From NCBI GenBank assembly GCA_002720535.1, contig PBIU01000005.1, positions 48,385 through 85,834 on the forward strand: a DNA stretch of 37,450 nucleotides. The letters are read 5' to 3'. This document shows positions 17,035 through 25,967 of this stretch, one piece after another. The translations under genes were made by a program, and so were the position numbers. The first letter of the stretch is position 1. The number at the start of each line of letters is the position of its first letter. Source of the stretch: Candidatus Pelagibacterales bacterium (lineage in GTDB: Bacteria > Pseudomonadota > Alphaproteobacteria > TMED109). The notes below the pieces were generated by a model that made no database searches, had not been told where the DNA came from, and saw nothing but the letters and a program-made list of their open reading frames with translations.

Positions 17035-17526
17035 AACTGGTATGTTGTAAATACTAAGATAAATAAAGAACAACTGGCTGAAAAACATCTAAATAGGCAA
17101 GGTTTTATTACTTATTTTCCTAAATATAAAAAAATTATAAGTCATGCAAGAAAAGTAACTTCAGTTATTAGACCATTATTTCCTAGGTATATTTTTGTAA
17201 AAATTGATTTATATTCACAAAGATGGGCTTCAATTAATTATACTAATGGAGTTTCCAGATTAGTTTCTATGCATAATATACCAGTAAAAGTATCTAAAGA
17301 GGTAATCAGTAATATAAAATTGCAGGAAGATAATGATGGTTTAATGCATATTTCTTATGCCCAAACTTTTAAAGAAGGTGATGAAGTTAAAATTCATGAC
17401 GGAATATTTTCAGGAGTAACAGGTTTATTTCTAGGTTTGACTGATGATAATAGAGTTAAGGTTTTACTTAATTTATTAGGTAAAGAAATAACTTACTCTT
17501 CAGCAAGTGTTTCAGCTGTTAGATAA
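17032..17526 (+). CDS. RfaH/NusG-like transcription antiterminator
   Basis: A 164-residue NusG-family specialised elongation factor. The N-terminal NGN domain begins NWYVVNTKINKEQLAEKHLNRQG and has RPLFPRYIFVKID, the RfaH-type signature (family PLFPxYxF). The C-terminal KOW part has FKEGDEVKIHDGIFSGVTGLF. RfaH-type proteins bind RNA polymerase at ops sites early in long surface-polysaccharide operons and suppress pausing and Rho termination. Here the gene sits near the start of a plus-strand run of some 20 kb of glycan genes, and an ops-like motif follows 48 bases after its stop, so it probably acts on its own operon. The general NusG is not in this window. Confidence 0.88.
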   Translation: MNWYVVNTKINKEQLAEKHLNRQGFITYFPKYKKIISHARKVTSVIRPLFPRYIFVKIDLYSQRWASINYTNGVSRLVSMHNIPVKVSKEVISNIKLQEDNDGLMHISYAQTFKEGDEVKIHDGIFSGVTGLFLGLTDDNRVKVLLNLLGKEITYSSASVSAVR

Positions 17527-17573
17527 GTTATAAAATTTTAAATTAGATATCTGGATAAGGCTTCACCCAGAGT

Positions 17574-17581
17574 GCGGTAGC
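17574..17581 (+). promoter_or_regulatory. ops-like element (RfaH loading site) in the leader before the deacetylase
   Basis: GCGGTAGC on the plus strand matches the core of the enterobacterial ops element (GGCGGTAGYNT); the first base is T instead of G and the end is TA rather than NT. It lies in a 98-base non-coding gap just after the RfaH-like gene, in a locally G/C-richer stretch (17558-17581) that stands out in this AT-rich DNA, as expected for a JUMPStart-type leader. I saw no other exact copy in the window. Confidence 0.6.
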
Positions 17582-17611
17582 TATTGTCAAAATTAATTTA
17601 TATTTATTAGT

Positions 17612-17627
17612 GGAGGATATAGCAATG
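17612..17627 (+). promoter_or_regulatory. ribosome binding site that fixes the PIG-L start
   Basis: GGAGG at 17612-17616 lies 8 bases before ATG 17625. The frame also opens at GTG 17610, but that codon overlaps the ribosome site, so ATG 17625 is the real start. Confidence 0.85.
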
Positions 17628-18320
17628 AAAGTAAAAAATAATAGTAATCAATCAATATTATGTGTAATTGCTCATCCAGATGATGAGGCTTTGGGAGTAG
17701 GCGGCACATTAATTAAGCATATAGATAAAGGTGACGAGGTTAATATTGTTATTTTTTCAATAGGAGAAACTTCTAAAATTAAAAAAAATATTAATCCTGA
17801 TAGAAGACTTGAAAGCGCTGAGAATTGGTCTAAAGAAGTGGGAAGTAATATTTATAGTATTTTGAATTACCCGGATCAAAAACTTGATACAGTTCCAAAA
17901 CTTGAAATTATTCAAACGTTAGAAACGATATTTAAAAAAATAAAACCTGATATAGTTTATACGCATCATGACGGTGACATAAATCATGATCATCAAATAG
18001 TTAGTCATGCGATATTAACTGCTTTGCGACCAATGAATTCTTTTAATTTAAAACCGGAGATAAGAACATTTGAAACAATATCTTCTACGGAACAAGCACC
18101 TAATACTGATAAATATATATTTAAACCTAACTTATATGTAGATATTGAAAATGTATGGGAAAAAAAAATAAAGGCCTTAAAAAATTATAATAATGAATTA
18201 GCTACTTATCCTCATCCTAGGTCTATTAAATCAATAGAAGCGCTCGCTGTTAAAAGAGGCACTGAGTCAGGTTTAAAAAAAGCAGAAGCTTTTTATATTA
18301 TGAGAAAGATTTGGCTATAG
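17625..18320 (+). CDS. PIG-L/LmbE family deacetylase
   Basis: A 231-residue zinc-dependent N-deacetylase of the PIG-L superfamily, which removes acetyl groups from GlcNAc-type sugars. The zinc and base motif is AHPDDE (His17, Asp20, Glu21) and the third ligand is His123 in HHDGDINHDH. The C-terminal AVKRGTESGLKKAEAF is usual for bacterial members. It is the first gene after the ops-like leader. In this cluster it may deacetylate a sugar nucleotide or a lipid-linked sugar, perhaps making the free amine used by the amidotransferase or acyltransferase genes downstream (inference). Confidence 0.9.
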   Translation: MKVKNNSNQSILCVIAHPDDEALGVGGTLIKHIDKGDEVNIVIFSIGETSKIKKNINPDRRLESAENWSKEVGSNIYSILNYPDQKLDTVPKLEIIQTLETIFKKIKPDIVYTHHDGDINHDHQIVSHAILTALRPMNSFNLKPEIRTFETISSTEQAPNTDKYIFKPNLYVDIENVWEKKIKALKNYNNELATYPHPRSIKSIEALAVKRGTESGLKKAEAFYIMRKIWL

Positions 18321-18326
18321 CTAATA

Positions 18327-20123
18327 ATGTTTAACTTGCGCAAGATATATTATAAGATATTAGATCTAATATTAATTTATAAGGCCTTAGATGTTGTTTC
18401 TATTAGCAGAACACTATTTTTGATACTTATTATAATATTTGTAATGCTATTTGATGCCTTAAGTATTATGTCTGTAATGCCTTTAGTACAATTTATTCAG
18501 GCAGATCAAAATATTGAGCAGTTTATTGATTCAACAAATTATGGACAATATTTAGTTAACTTTTATAGTTTTTTTACTATTCCTTTAACACTATTAAATT
18601 TATCTATAGTTTTAGTCATATTTGTAATTATGAGACAATTTATGAATATATTTGAAGTTCTGGAGACTGAGAGAACTAGGTTATTAATAGCAAAAGATTT
18701 ATCTATAAATTGTTTTAAAAGTATTATGTTTTCTAAAGCAGAATATATAAGAAGTTTAAAACAAGGACAATTTACAGCATTATGTGAAAGTGAATGTACG
18801 AGGACAAGTTTATTATTTAAAACATTCTTACAATTCATAAGTGCAGGGTTACAAATTTCTGCTTATGCTACAGTTATGTTTTTTGTTGCACCATTTATGA
18901 CTAGTGCTGCTTTATTAATAATAGTATTATTAATTTTTTCATTAATATCTTTTGTTAAGAAAACTCATAAAGCAGGAGAATTAGTGGTTACTCTCAGAAA
19001 AAAATTTTATAATTTTGTAAGTGAAAATTTTTCTTTATGGAGGTTATTTAAATTTGGATCTTTAGTAAATAATGAAATAAATAAGATTAAATATTTGGCA
19101 GAAAATTATGCTGATACTCAACTAAAAATAATCAAATATAGTAATATTTCACGGTTTATTCTAGCTGTTGTTGCAATGTGTCTATGTGTTATATTTTTAA
19201 ATCTATCCGTTAACTATTTTAGTTTTGATTTTGCTAAAATAACCTTATTTTCAATTATATTTATTCGTTTAATACCTTTAGGTACTAGATTAAATGGTTT
19301 AATCAATTCTTTGGTTGCATATGCTCCATCACTTTATGTAATAAATAAAATATTAAATGATTCAATAGAAAATAAAGAAGAATTGATAAAGGGCATTAGA
19401 TTTAAAGGAAATAATACTTCTATAGAGTTTAAAGATGTATGTTTTTCATACTCTAAAAATAAAAATAATAAAATTTTACGTAATATAAATTTGGTGATTC
19501 CTTCTAATAAAGTAACAGCAATAGTTGGTAAATCTGGAGCGGGTAAATCAACATTAATAGATTTATTGCCTAGAATAATTTCTCCTGACTCAGGAGAAAT
19601 TTATATAGGTGGTAAAAATATTAATACTTATTCTTTAGAATCCATTAGAAATAAAATATCTTTTGTCTCTCAAGATACAATCTTATTTGATGGCTCTATA
19701 AAGGCGAATATTAGTTATTACTCTCCTGAATCAAAAAAAGATGATATTATTAAAGCAAGTAAATTATCTGGTGCTCATGAATTTATTAATAAACTACCAA
19801 ATACATATGAATATAATATTGGAGAAAAAGGCCAAAAACTATCAGGAGGTCAAAAGCAAAGATTAATTTTAGCTAGAGCATTTTTATCTAAGTCAAAGAT
19901 TTTAATTTTAGATGAGGCTACTAGTTCTCTTGACCATGTTTCTGAAAAGCACGTGAAGAAAGCTATTAATGAATTTATACATATGAATAATTCAACTATT
20001 ATTATTATAGCTCATAGGCATACAACTATTGAAAATGCAGATTTAATTGTTTATTTGGAAAATGGACAAGTAAAAGATACCGGTAGCCCAAAGACTATAT
20101 TGTCAAAGTATTTAAAAGCATAA
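18327..20123 (+). CDS. ABC transporter, MsbA/PglK-type flippase
   Basis: A 598-residue half-transporter with fused membrane and ATPase domains. Residues about 25-335 hold six predicted helices, and residues about 365-598 the ATPase. Walker A is VGKSGAGKST (about 398-407), the Q-loop FVSQD, the signature LSGGQKQR (about 505-512), Walker B ILILDEATSSLD (about 525-536) and the H-loop IAHR. The type resembles PglK, which flips lipid-linked oligosaccharides, or MsbA. It lies 6 bases after the deacetylase in a glycan operon, so export of the lipid-linked glycan is the likely role. It presumably works as a homodimer. Confidence 0.9.
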   Translation: MFNLRKIYYKILDLILIYKALDVVSISRTLFLILIIIFVMLFDALSIMSVMPLVQFIQADQNIEQFIDSTNYGQYLVNFYSFFTIPLTLLNLSIVLVIFVIMRQFMNIFEVLETERTRLLIAKDLSINCFKSIMFSKAEYIRSLKQGQFTALCESECTRTSLLFKTFLQFISAGLQISAYATVMFFVAPFMTSAALLIIVLLIFSLISFVKKTHKAGELVVTLRKKFYNFVSENFSLWRLFKFGSLVNNEINKIKYLAENYADTQLKIIKYSNISRFILAVVAMCLCVIFLNLSVNYFSFDFAKITLFSIIFIRLIPLGTRLNGLINSLVAYAPSLYVINKILNDSIENKEELIKGIRFKGNNTSIEFKDVCFSYSKNKNNKILRNINLVIPSNKVTAIVGKSGAGKSTLIDLLPRIISPDSGEIYIGGKNINTYSLESIRNKISFVSQDTILFDGSIKANISYYSPESKKDDIIKASKLSGAHEFINKLPNTYEYNIGEKGQKLSGGQKQRLILARAFLSKSKILILDEATSSLDHVSEKHVKKAINEFIHMNNSTIIIIAHRHTTIENADLIVYLENGQVKDTGSPKTILSKYLKA

Positions 20124-20153
20124 TGTATTATTAATAAATATATATCTAAAAAA

Positions 20154-21830
20154 GTGAATAATATGGAAAATATATACTATGGGAAATTTATTCCTGGCAA
20201 TATAGAACAATGGAGAATGTATGAAAATGAAGATAATATAATTTGGCTTGCTGGCGATAATCTAGATAAAAAATTTAATCATTTTATTAAATATATTTCT
20301 AAAAATAAAGTTATTAATAATAATATTCTAAAAAAATTTATTCAAGATATTGATGATCACTTTGGATTATTATGTTTTAATAAAAATTGGATATTTGCCT
20401 GTGTAGATTTTACTCGAAGCTATCCTTTATTTTGGAAAAAAATTGAAGGAAAATTTTTATTTTCCCCGCAAGCAATTAATATTTTAGATAAAAATAAGGA
20501 TTTAATAGATGAAGACCAACTTATTGCATTTAGAATGTCTGGTTATACTATTGATAAGGGAAGTCTGTGGAAAAATATTAGGGGTCTTAATGCAGGAGAA
20601 TTTATTTTTATCGAAAATGAAAAAGATTATATAATACAGAATTATTTTTCTTATAGGCCGTGGAAATATGTTAATAAATCATATTCTGAGTTTAAAATTC
20701 AATTAAAATATGAAATAAATAAAATTATAAAAGATACCATAAGTAAGGCTAATGGAAGAACTATAGTAATTCCATTATCTGCAGGTTTAGATTCACGATT
20801 GATAGCATCAGGTTTAAAACATTTTAATTATACTGACGTAAAATGTTTTACTTATGGATTAAAAGATAATTATGAAAGTAAGGCATCTAAAATTATAGCT
20901 AATAAGTTGGGATATGAATGGAAATTTGTAGAAATAAACCAAAAAAAAGCTAAAAATTTTTATTTAAGCCTAAATTATAAAAATTTTATGAATAATAGCC
21001 AAGATGGATGTGCTACATCTACTATCCAAGGTTTATATGCTATAAATAATCTCTTAAAAAATAATTATATAAATATTGATGATGTAGTTATAAATGGAAA
21101 TTCAGGAGATTTTATTTCAGGAGGCCATATACCCAAAAAAAATATTTTAAAAGGTAAAAATATAACTTTATTGTTTGATGAGGTTTTTGAAGAGCACTTC
21201 GAAAAACATTATTCACTTTGGCAAAATTTAAAAAATAAAAAAAATAAAAATATAATTAAGCGCCTACTTTTAAATCAAATTCAAAATAGTATAGAAGAGA
21301 ATGGTATTTATTTAAATACTCATGGAATTGCTGAAACACTAGAATATCAGAATAGACAAACTAAGTATGTTATTAATGCCCAAAGAATTTATGAATTTTA
21401 TAATTTGAAATGGCAACTTCCTTTATGGAATAAATCATTTATAAAATTTTGGGAGAACGTACCTATAGATTTTAAAAAAAATCAAAAGTTGTATAAAGAT
21501 GCTCTTTTAGAATTAAATATGGGAGGAGTTTGGAATGAAGAATATAATGTTAAAAATTATGTATCACCAAAATGGGTAAGAGTATTAAGAGTATTTTTAA
21601 AAGCTTATTTTTTATTTTATGGAAAAAATAAATGGCACAATTTTGAAAAAAAATACTTAGAATATTGGACAGATAATATTTGTGGTCAGAGCATGCTTCC
21701 CTATAAAAATATTATTAAAAGTAAAAATATAAGTAGGCATTATGTTTCTTGGCTTACAATTTTTTCTGAGGATTTAATGTTAAATTCTAATTGGCAACAT
21801 CAAGATAATTATAAAGATTTAGAGATATGA
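20154..21830 (+). CDS. asparagine-synthase-like protein without the catalytic cysteine
   Basis: A 558-residue protein (GTG 20154 or ATG 20163). The N-terminal 160 residues keep the AsnB glutaminase fold outline (DDHFGLLCF, CVDFTRSYPLFWKK, LFSPQAINIL) but start ENIYYGK, lacking the MCG with nucleophile Cys2 that hydrolyses glutamine. The C-terminal half is a PP-loop ATP pyrophosphatase with PLSAGLDSRLIASGL (family SGGLDSS). It may form an amide or activate a carboxylate with another ammonia source, or have a different role; such proteins recur in glycan clusters without a known function. It overlaps the next glycosyltransferase by 4 bases. Confidence 0.78.
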   Translation: MNNMENIYYGKFIPGNIEQWRMYENEDNIIWLAGDNLDKKFNHFIKYISKNKVINNNILKKFIQDIDDHFGLLCFNKNWIFACVDFTRSYPLFWKKIEGKFLFSPQAINILDKNKDLIDEDQLIAFRMSGYTIDKGSLWKNIRGLNAGEFIFIENEKDYIIQNYFSYRPWKYVNKSYSEFKIQLKYEINKIIKDTISKANGRTIVIPLSAGLDSRLIASGLKHFNYTDVKCFTYGLKDNYESKASKIIANKLGYEWKFVEINQKKAKNFYLSLNYKNFMNNSQDGCATSTIQGLYAINNLLKNNYINIDDVVINGNSGDFISGGHIPKKNILKGKNITLLFDEVFEEHFEKHYSLWQNLKNKKNKNIIKRLLLNQIQNSIEENGIYLNTHGIAETLEYQNRQTKYVINAQRIYEFYNLKWQLPLWNKSFIKFWENVPIDFKKNQKLYKDALLELNMGGVWNEEYNVKNYVSPKWVRVLRVFLKAYFLFYGKNKWHNFEKKYLEYWTDNICGQSMLPYKNIIKSKNISRHYVSWLTIFSEDLMLNSNWQHQDNYKDLEI

Positions 21831-23053
21831 ATATTTTATTTGTTACAAGACTCTATTCTGGCTTTGAAAATAGTTTATACAAAAAGCTATGGCAGCCTGA
21901 AGGAGTTCCCACAATCTATAATCTTTTTAATAGATTAAGTATAAATCACAATTTATCTATTATTTTTACGGCAAAAGATTCTGGATCTACATATTCCTCA
22001 AACTGGAAAGAAACTCGGGATAAAAATATTAAATTAAATAACTTTAAAGCTGATATTACAGTACTCTGTGGAACTAAATATTTTTTTAGTTTTATACCTA
22101 GAAAATTAGCAATGGTTATGAGAGATATAAGACAATTATTCCAAATTTTTATGTATGTAAAAAAAATAAAGCCAGATTTAATTTATTGTGATTCAGCTAA
22201 TGTAGTTATTGCATTTGTTTTAACTAAAATTTTTCCTAAAAAACCAATTGTTGTAAGGGTATTAGGGATATGTTCATTTTGGAGATCAATAACTAATAGT
22301 AAGAGAATTGTTCATAGAATATATAAATATGCATTTAAGGGAAAGTTTGCAGCTGTTATAGGGACTCAAGATGGAAGTGGAATAGAATATTGGTTTAAAG
22401 ATACTTTGCATAAAACTATTCCGAGATATGTTTTACTTAATGGAGTGGATAAAGCTCCTAATATAAGGAAATTAAATAAAAAAATTAAGACTATTTTATT
22501 TGTAGGGAGACTAGAAGAATATAAAGGAATTTTTAATTTTTTAAATGCTATTATTCAAATACTTAAAGAAGGTAAACATGAATTAAATATTATTATTATT
22601 GGTGATGGAACTTTGTATGAAAGAGCTATCGGATTATGTCAAGAATCCGGTTTTTTCAATAGCTTTCAATTCTTAAGAAGTATACCTCATAATCAAGTAT
22701 TAAAACATCATACACAATCTGATATATATGTTTCTGCAAATACTGATGGAAATCTTATTAATACTAACCTTGAAGCAATCAGTGCTAATGCATGTATGAT
22801 TATTCCAAAGCCTCAGTATGATAGATTTATAGATATTGAAACATTTAAATTATTAGCTGATGCGGTTAATTATTATGAGGTAAATAATATTAAGGATTTA
22901 AAGTCTAAAATATTATTTTTGTTACAAAATCCAAATAAAATTAATGAGTATAAAAGAAAACTTTCTTCTTATAAATTAAAATTTATTAGAACTTGGAATG
23001 AAAGAATTAATGAGGAAGAAGATATATTAAAAGCAATTGTTATGAAAAAATAG
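21827..23053 (+). CDS. glycosyltransferase family 4-like
   Basis: A 408-residue GT-B enzyme. The N-terminus MNILFVTRLYSGF opens the first Rossmann half. The second half begins IKTILFVGRLEEYKGIFNFLNAI, standard for GT4, and continues IIGDGTLYERA and a signature-like ANTDGNLINTNLEAISANACMIIPK (about residues 303-327), where Glu (NLEA) stands for the EAxxxG donor motif. Its first ATG overlaps the preceding stop (ATGA). Donor and acceptor are unknown; it acts in assembling the same glycan. Confidence 0.85.
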   Translation: MNILFVTRLYSGFENSLYKKLWQPEGVPTIYNLFNRLSINHNLSIIFTAKDSGSTYSSNWKETRDKNIKLNNFKADITVLCGTKYFFSFIPRKLAMVMRDIRQLFQIFMYVKKIKPDLIYCDSANVVIAFVLTKIFPKKPIVVRVLGICSFWRSITNSKRIVHRIYKYAFKGKFAAVIGTQDGSGIEYWFKDTLHKTIPRYVLLNGVDKAPNIRKLNKKIKTILFVGRLEEYKGIFNFLNAIIQILKEGKHELNIIIIGDGTLYERAIGLCQESGFFNSFQFLRSIPHNQVLKHHTQSDIYVSANTDGNLINTNLEAISANACMIIPKPQYDRFIDIETFKLLADAVNYYEVNNIKDLKSKILFLLQNPNKINEYKRKLSSYKLKFIRTWNERINEEEDILKAIVMKK

Positions 23054-23066
23054 TGAGTAAAATATT

Positions 23067-24896
23067 ATGTGCGGTATATTTGGGTTAATTGGAAATAATA
23101 AAAATAGTTTGGCTGATATTCACAAGCTAGCTAAGTATTCAAAAAGAAGAGGTTCCGACTCTTCTGGAGTATTGCTATTTCAAGATAAGTATTTAGTAGA
23201 GAGGGCTGATTTTAATATATCAAAACTTGTAAAAAAATTAGATATCAATAATCCTGAATTATTTCTTGGAATAGGAAGATTAATTACTAATGATAATGAA
23301 ATGAATCAACCCTTTTTAAGTGATGATATATGTGTTTTCCATAATGGGATTGTAGTAAATGATCATGAAATTTTTGCAGAAGAAAAAATTAAGCGCTTAA
23401 GTTCTCTAGATACAGAAGTTTTCCAAGCGCTGATAAAAAAATATATAAAGAATAACAATTTAAAAGAATTTAAAGAAATATTTTTATCTAAATGTAAGGG
23501 CACATTTTCAGTAGCTATAGCTTTACCAAAATTAGGAAGATTATTACTATTTTCTAATCATGGAAGCTTATATTTAGGGTATAAGGAAAATCTAATAATT
23601 TTTTCTTCAGAAAAACATCATTTATTAAGTCTTCAATGTAAAAATATAATTAACTTAAACAAAAATATTAAGATTATAGATATTCCTAAAGTTAATAATG
23701 AAAAAATTTTATTGAAAGATCATAAAATTAAAAGAAGATTACTTGTTTCTAAAAGAAAATTTTCACATTATAAAGAAAAACTTCTAGATAAAACTAATCC
23801 TCAAGTTCTAAGGTGCAGAAAGTGTGTACTTCCACATACTTTTCCATTTATAAGCTTTAATCAGGAAGGAATATGTAACTATTGCACAAATCATAAAACT
23901 AGGATTGCTTCAAAACCTAAACAGGACTTAGAAAAAATATTAGAGAATTATAGAAAAAAAAGTGGTCCAGATTGTATCGTTCCTTTTTCAGGTGGAAGGG
24001 ATAGTTCATATGCTCTTCATTTAATTGTAAATGAGTTGAATATGAATCCTATTACTTATACATATGATTGGGGTATGACATCGGATATTGGGCGACGAAA
24101 TATTAGTAGAGTATGCTCTCAGCTAGGAGTTGAAAATATTATTGTCTCTGCTGATATAAACAAAAAAAGAAATAATATAAGAAAGAATATTAATGCTTGG
24201 CTAAAAAATCCCCATTTAGGAATGGTAAATATATTTACTGCCGGGGACAAACATTTTTATAAATATATTGAAGATATAAAAAAAGAAACCAACATTAGTC
24301 TTAATTTATGGGGATATAGCCCATTTGAGGTTACACACTTTAAAGCAGGGTTTTTAGGGTATCCTCCAGATTTTCAAACAGCAAGGACCTATACTTATGG
24401 TGCATTAAAACAATTAAGATATCAATTCTTAAGATTAAAAGCTATGTTTAAAAACCCCGCTTATTTTAACCTTTCTTTGTTAGATTCTTTATCAGGGGAA
24501 TATTATCGTAGTTTCAAAAAGAAAGAAGATTATTATTATATATTTGATTATCTTCCATGGGATGAAAAAGTAGTAGATAAAACATTAATCAATGAATATA
24601 AATGGGAGTTAGCTAGAGATACTTCTACTACTTGGAGAATAGGAGATGGTACAGCTGGATTTTATAATTATATATATTATACTATAGCTGGTTTCACGGA
24701 GCATGATACATTTAGAAGTAACCAAGTTAGAGATGGAGTAATATCAAGGGAAGAAGCATTATCATTAGTTGAAATAGAAAATAGGCCTAGATTTGATAAT
24801 ATTGCAGAATACCTAGAAATGTTAGATTTAGATTTTGAAACTGTAATAAATAGAATTAACTCAGTACCAAGGTTATGGTATCAAAATCCTAAATAA
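23067..24896 (+). CDS. glutamine amidotransferase (class II) fused to a WbpG/PseA-type N-acetyl-sugar amidotransferase
   Basis: A 609-residue fusion. Residues 1 to about 205 are an Ntn-type glutaminase starting MCGIFG, with nucleophile Cys2 and FHNGIVVN. Residues about 245-609 match N-acetyl-sugar amidotransferases (WbpG, PseA, LegG): two CxxC pairs (Cys250/253, Cys270/273) and the PP-loop SGGRDSS (308-314), then TYDWGMTSDIGRRN and LWGYSPFE. These enzymes turn an acetamido into an acetamidino group, using ATP and ammonia. WbpG normally takes ammonia from a separate HisH-like subunit; here the ammonia source appears to be fused. The pseudaminic genes follow directly, so an acetamidino-pseudaminate precursor is a likely product (inference). 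Confidence 0.85.
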   Translation: MCGIFGLIGNNKNSLADIHKLAKYSKRRGSDSSGVLLFQDKYLVERADFNISKLVKKLDINNPELFLGIGRLITNDNEMNQPFLSDDICVFHNGIVVNDHEIFAEEKIKRLSSLDTEVFQALIKKYIKNNNLKEFKEIFLSKCKGTFSVAIALPKLGRLLLFSNHGSLYLGYKENLIIFSSEKHHLLSLQCKNIINLNKNIKIIDIPKVNNEKILLKDHKIKRRLLVSKRKFSHYKEKLLDKTNPQVLRCRKCVLPHTFPFISFNQEGICNYCTNHKTRIASKPKQDLEKILENYRKKSGPDCIVPFSGGRDSSYALHLIVNELNMNPITYTYDWGMTSDIGRRNISRVCSQLGVENIIVSADINKKRNNIRKNINAWLKNPHLGMVNIFTAGDKHFYKYIEDIKKETNISLNLWGYSPFEVTHFKAGFLGYPPDFQTARTYTYGALKQLRYQFLRLKAMFKNPAYFNLSLLDSLSGEYYRSFKKKEDYYYIFDYLPWDEKVVDKTLINEYKWELARDTSTTWRIGDGTAGFYNYIYYTIAGFTEHDTFRSNQVRDGVISREEALSLVEIENRPRFDNIAEYLEMLDLDFETVINRINSVPRLWYQNPK

Positions 24897-24932
24897 TGCT
24901 AGTTATTGTTAAATTAAAATAGGGAAATAAAT

Positions 24933-25934
24933 TTGGATTTTAATAATAAAAATATATTAATTACCGGAGGAACTGGATCTTTTGGAACTAAATGCGTTGA
25001 AACTCTTTTAAGAGATTATAAACCTAAAAGACTAGTAATCTTTAGTAGAGATGAATTAAAACAATATGAAATGAGTCAAGTCTATTCGGAAGAAAAATTT
25101 TCATGTTTAAGATATTTTTTGGGCGATGTCAGGGATGGGGAAAGAGTAAAAAGAGCATGCGCTAACATTGATATAATTATTCATGCAGCTGCAATGAAAC
25201 ATGTTACTGCATCAGAATATAATCCCACAGAATGTATAGAAACTAATATAAATGGAGCTAAAAATATTATAGATGCATCAATTGAAAATAATATAAAGAA
25301 AGTTATTGCTCTTTCTACAGATAAAGCCGCCAGTCCAATAAATCTGTATGGTGCGACTAAACTGTGTTCAGATAAATTATTTATTGCTGCAAACAATTTG
25401 TCAGGTAAACATAAAACTCGTTTTTCAGTAGTAAGATATGGAAATGTCATAAATTCTAGAGGAAGTGTTATTCCACATTTTAATAAGTTATTGAAAGGTG
25501 GTAAAAAAAAACTGCCATTAACTAATATTAATATGACTCGGTTTGTAATAACCCTGGACCAGGGAGTTCAATTTGTACTAAAGGCATTTACAAATATGAG
25601 CGGAGGTGAAATATTTATTCCTAAAATACCTAGTATGAATATTATAGACTTAGTCACTTGTATGGCAGGAGAAGGGCAGTATAAAGAAGTTGGTATAAGG
25701 CCAGGTGAAAAGTTACATGAGGTTATGATTCCTAGAGAAGAATCTTTGAATTGTATTGAAATGGATGATTATTATATAATCCAACCAATGTTTTCATGGT
25801 GGAACACTGAGCAGTTAAAATTAACAATAGGTAATAATGGAAAAAAGGTTGCCAAATCTTTTGAGTATTCAAGTGACTCAAATACTAATTTCTTAAGTTT
25901 AGATGATATAAAAAGAATTTTAGGTCAAAAATAA
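24933..25934 (+). CDS. pseB: UDP-N-acetylglucosamine 4,6-dehydratase (inverting), PseB
   Basis: A 333-residue extended SDR that starts pseudaminic acid synthesis by converting UDP-GlcNAc to UDP-2-acetamido-2,6-dideoxy-L-arabino-hexos-4-ulose. The NAD motif is TGGTGSFGTK (11-20). The catalytic residues are Asp130 and Lys131 in STDKAASP and Tyr139/Lys143 in YGATK, arranged as in PseB/FlaA1. VRYGNVINSRGSVIPHF is also typical, as is the length. TTG start; AGGGA precedes it. It begins the pse block 37 bases after the amidotransferase fusion. Confidence 0.93.
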   Translation: MDFNNKNILITGGTGSFGTKCVETLLRDYKPKRLVIFSRDELKQYEMSQVYSEEKFSCLRYFLGDVRDGERVKRACANIDIIIHAAAMKHVTASEYNPTECIETNINGAKNIIDASIENNIKKVIALSTDKAASPINLYGATKLCSDKLFIAANNLSGKHKTRFSVVRYGNVINSRGSVIPHFNKLLKGGKKKLPLTNINMTRFVITLDQGVQFVLKAFTNMSGGEIFIPKIPSMNIIDLVTCMAGEGQYKEVGIRPGEKLHEVMIPREESLNCIEMDDYYIIQPMFSWWNTEQLKLTIGNNGKKVAKSFEYSSDSNTNFLSLDDIKRILGQK

Positions 25935-25967
25935 TATTTTCTTAAATTTTTATCAAAAATTAAATAG

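Noticed and set aside
20079-20089. A second ops-like sequence (CCGGTAGC) in the ABC transporter gene
   Set aside because: It has a mismatch in the core and lies within coding sequence at the end of a conserved ATPase domain.
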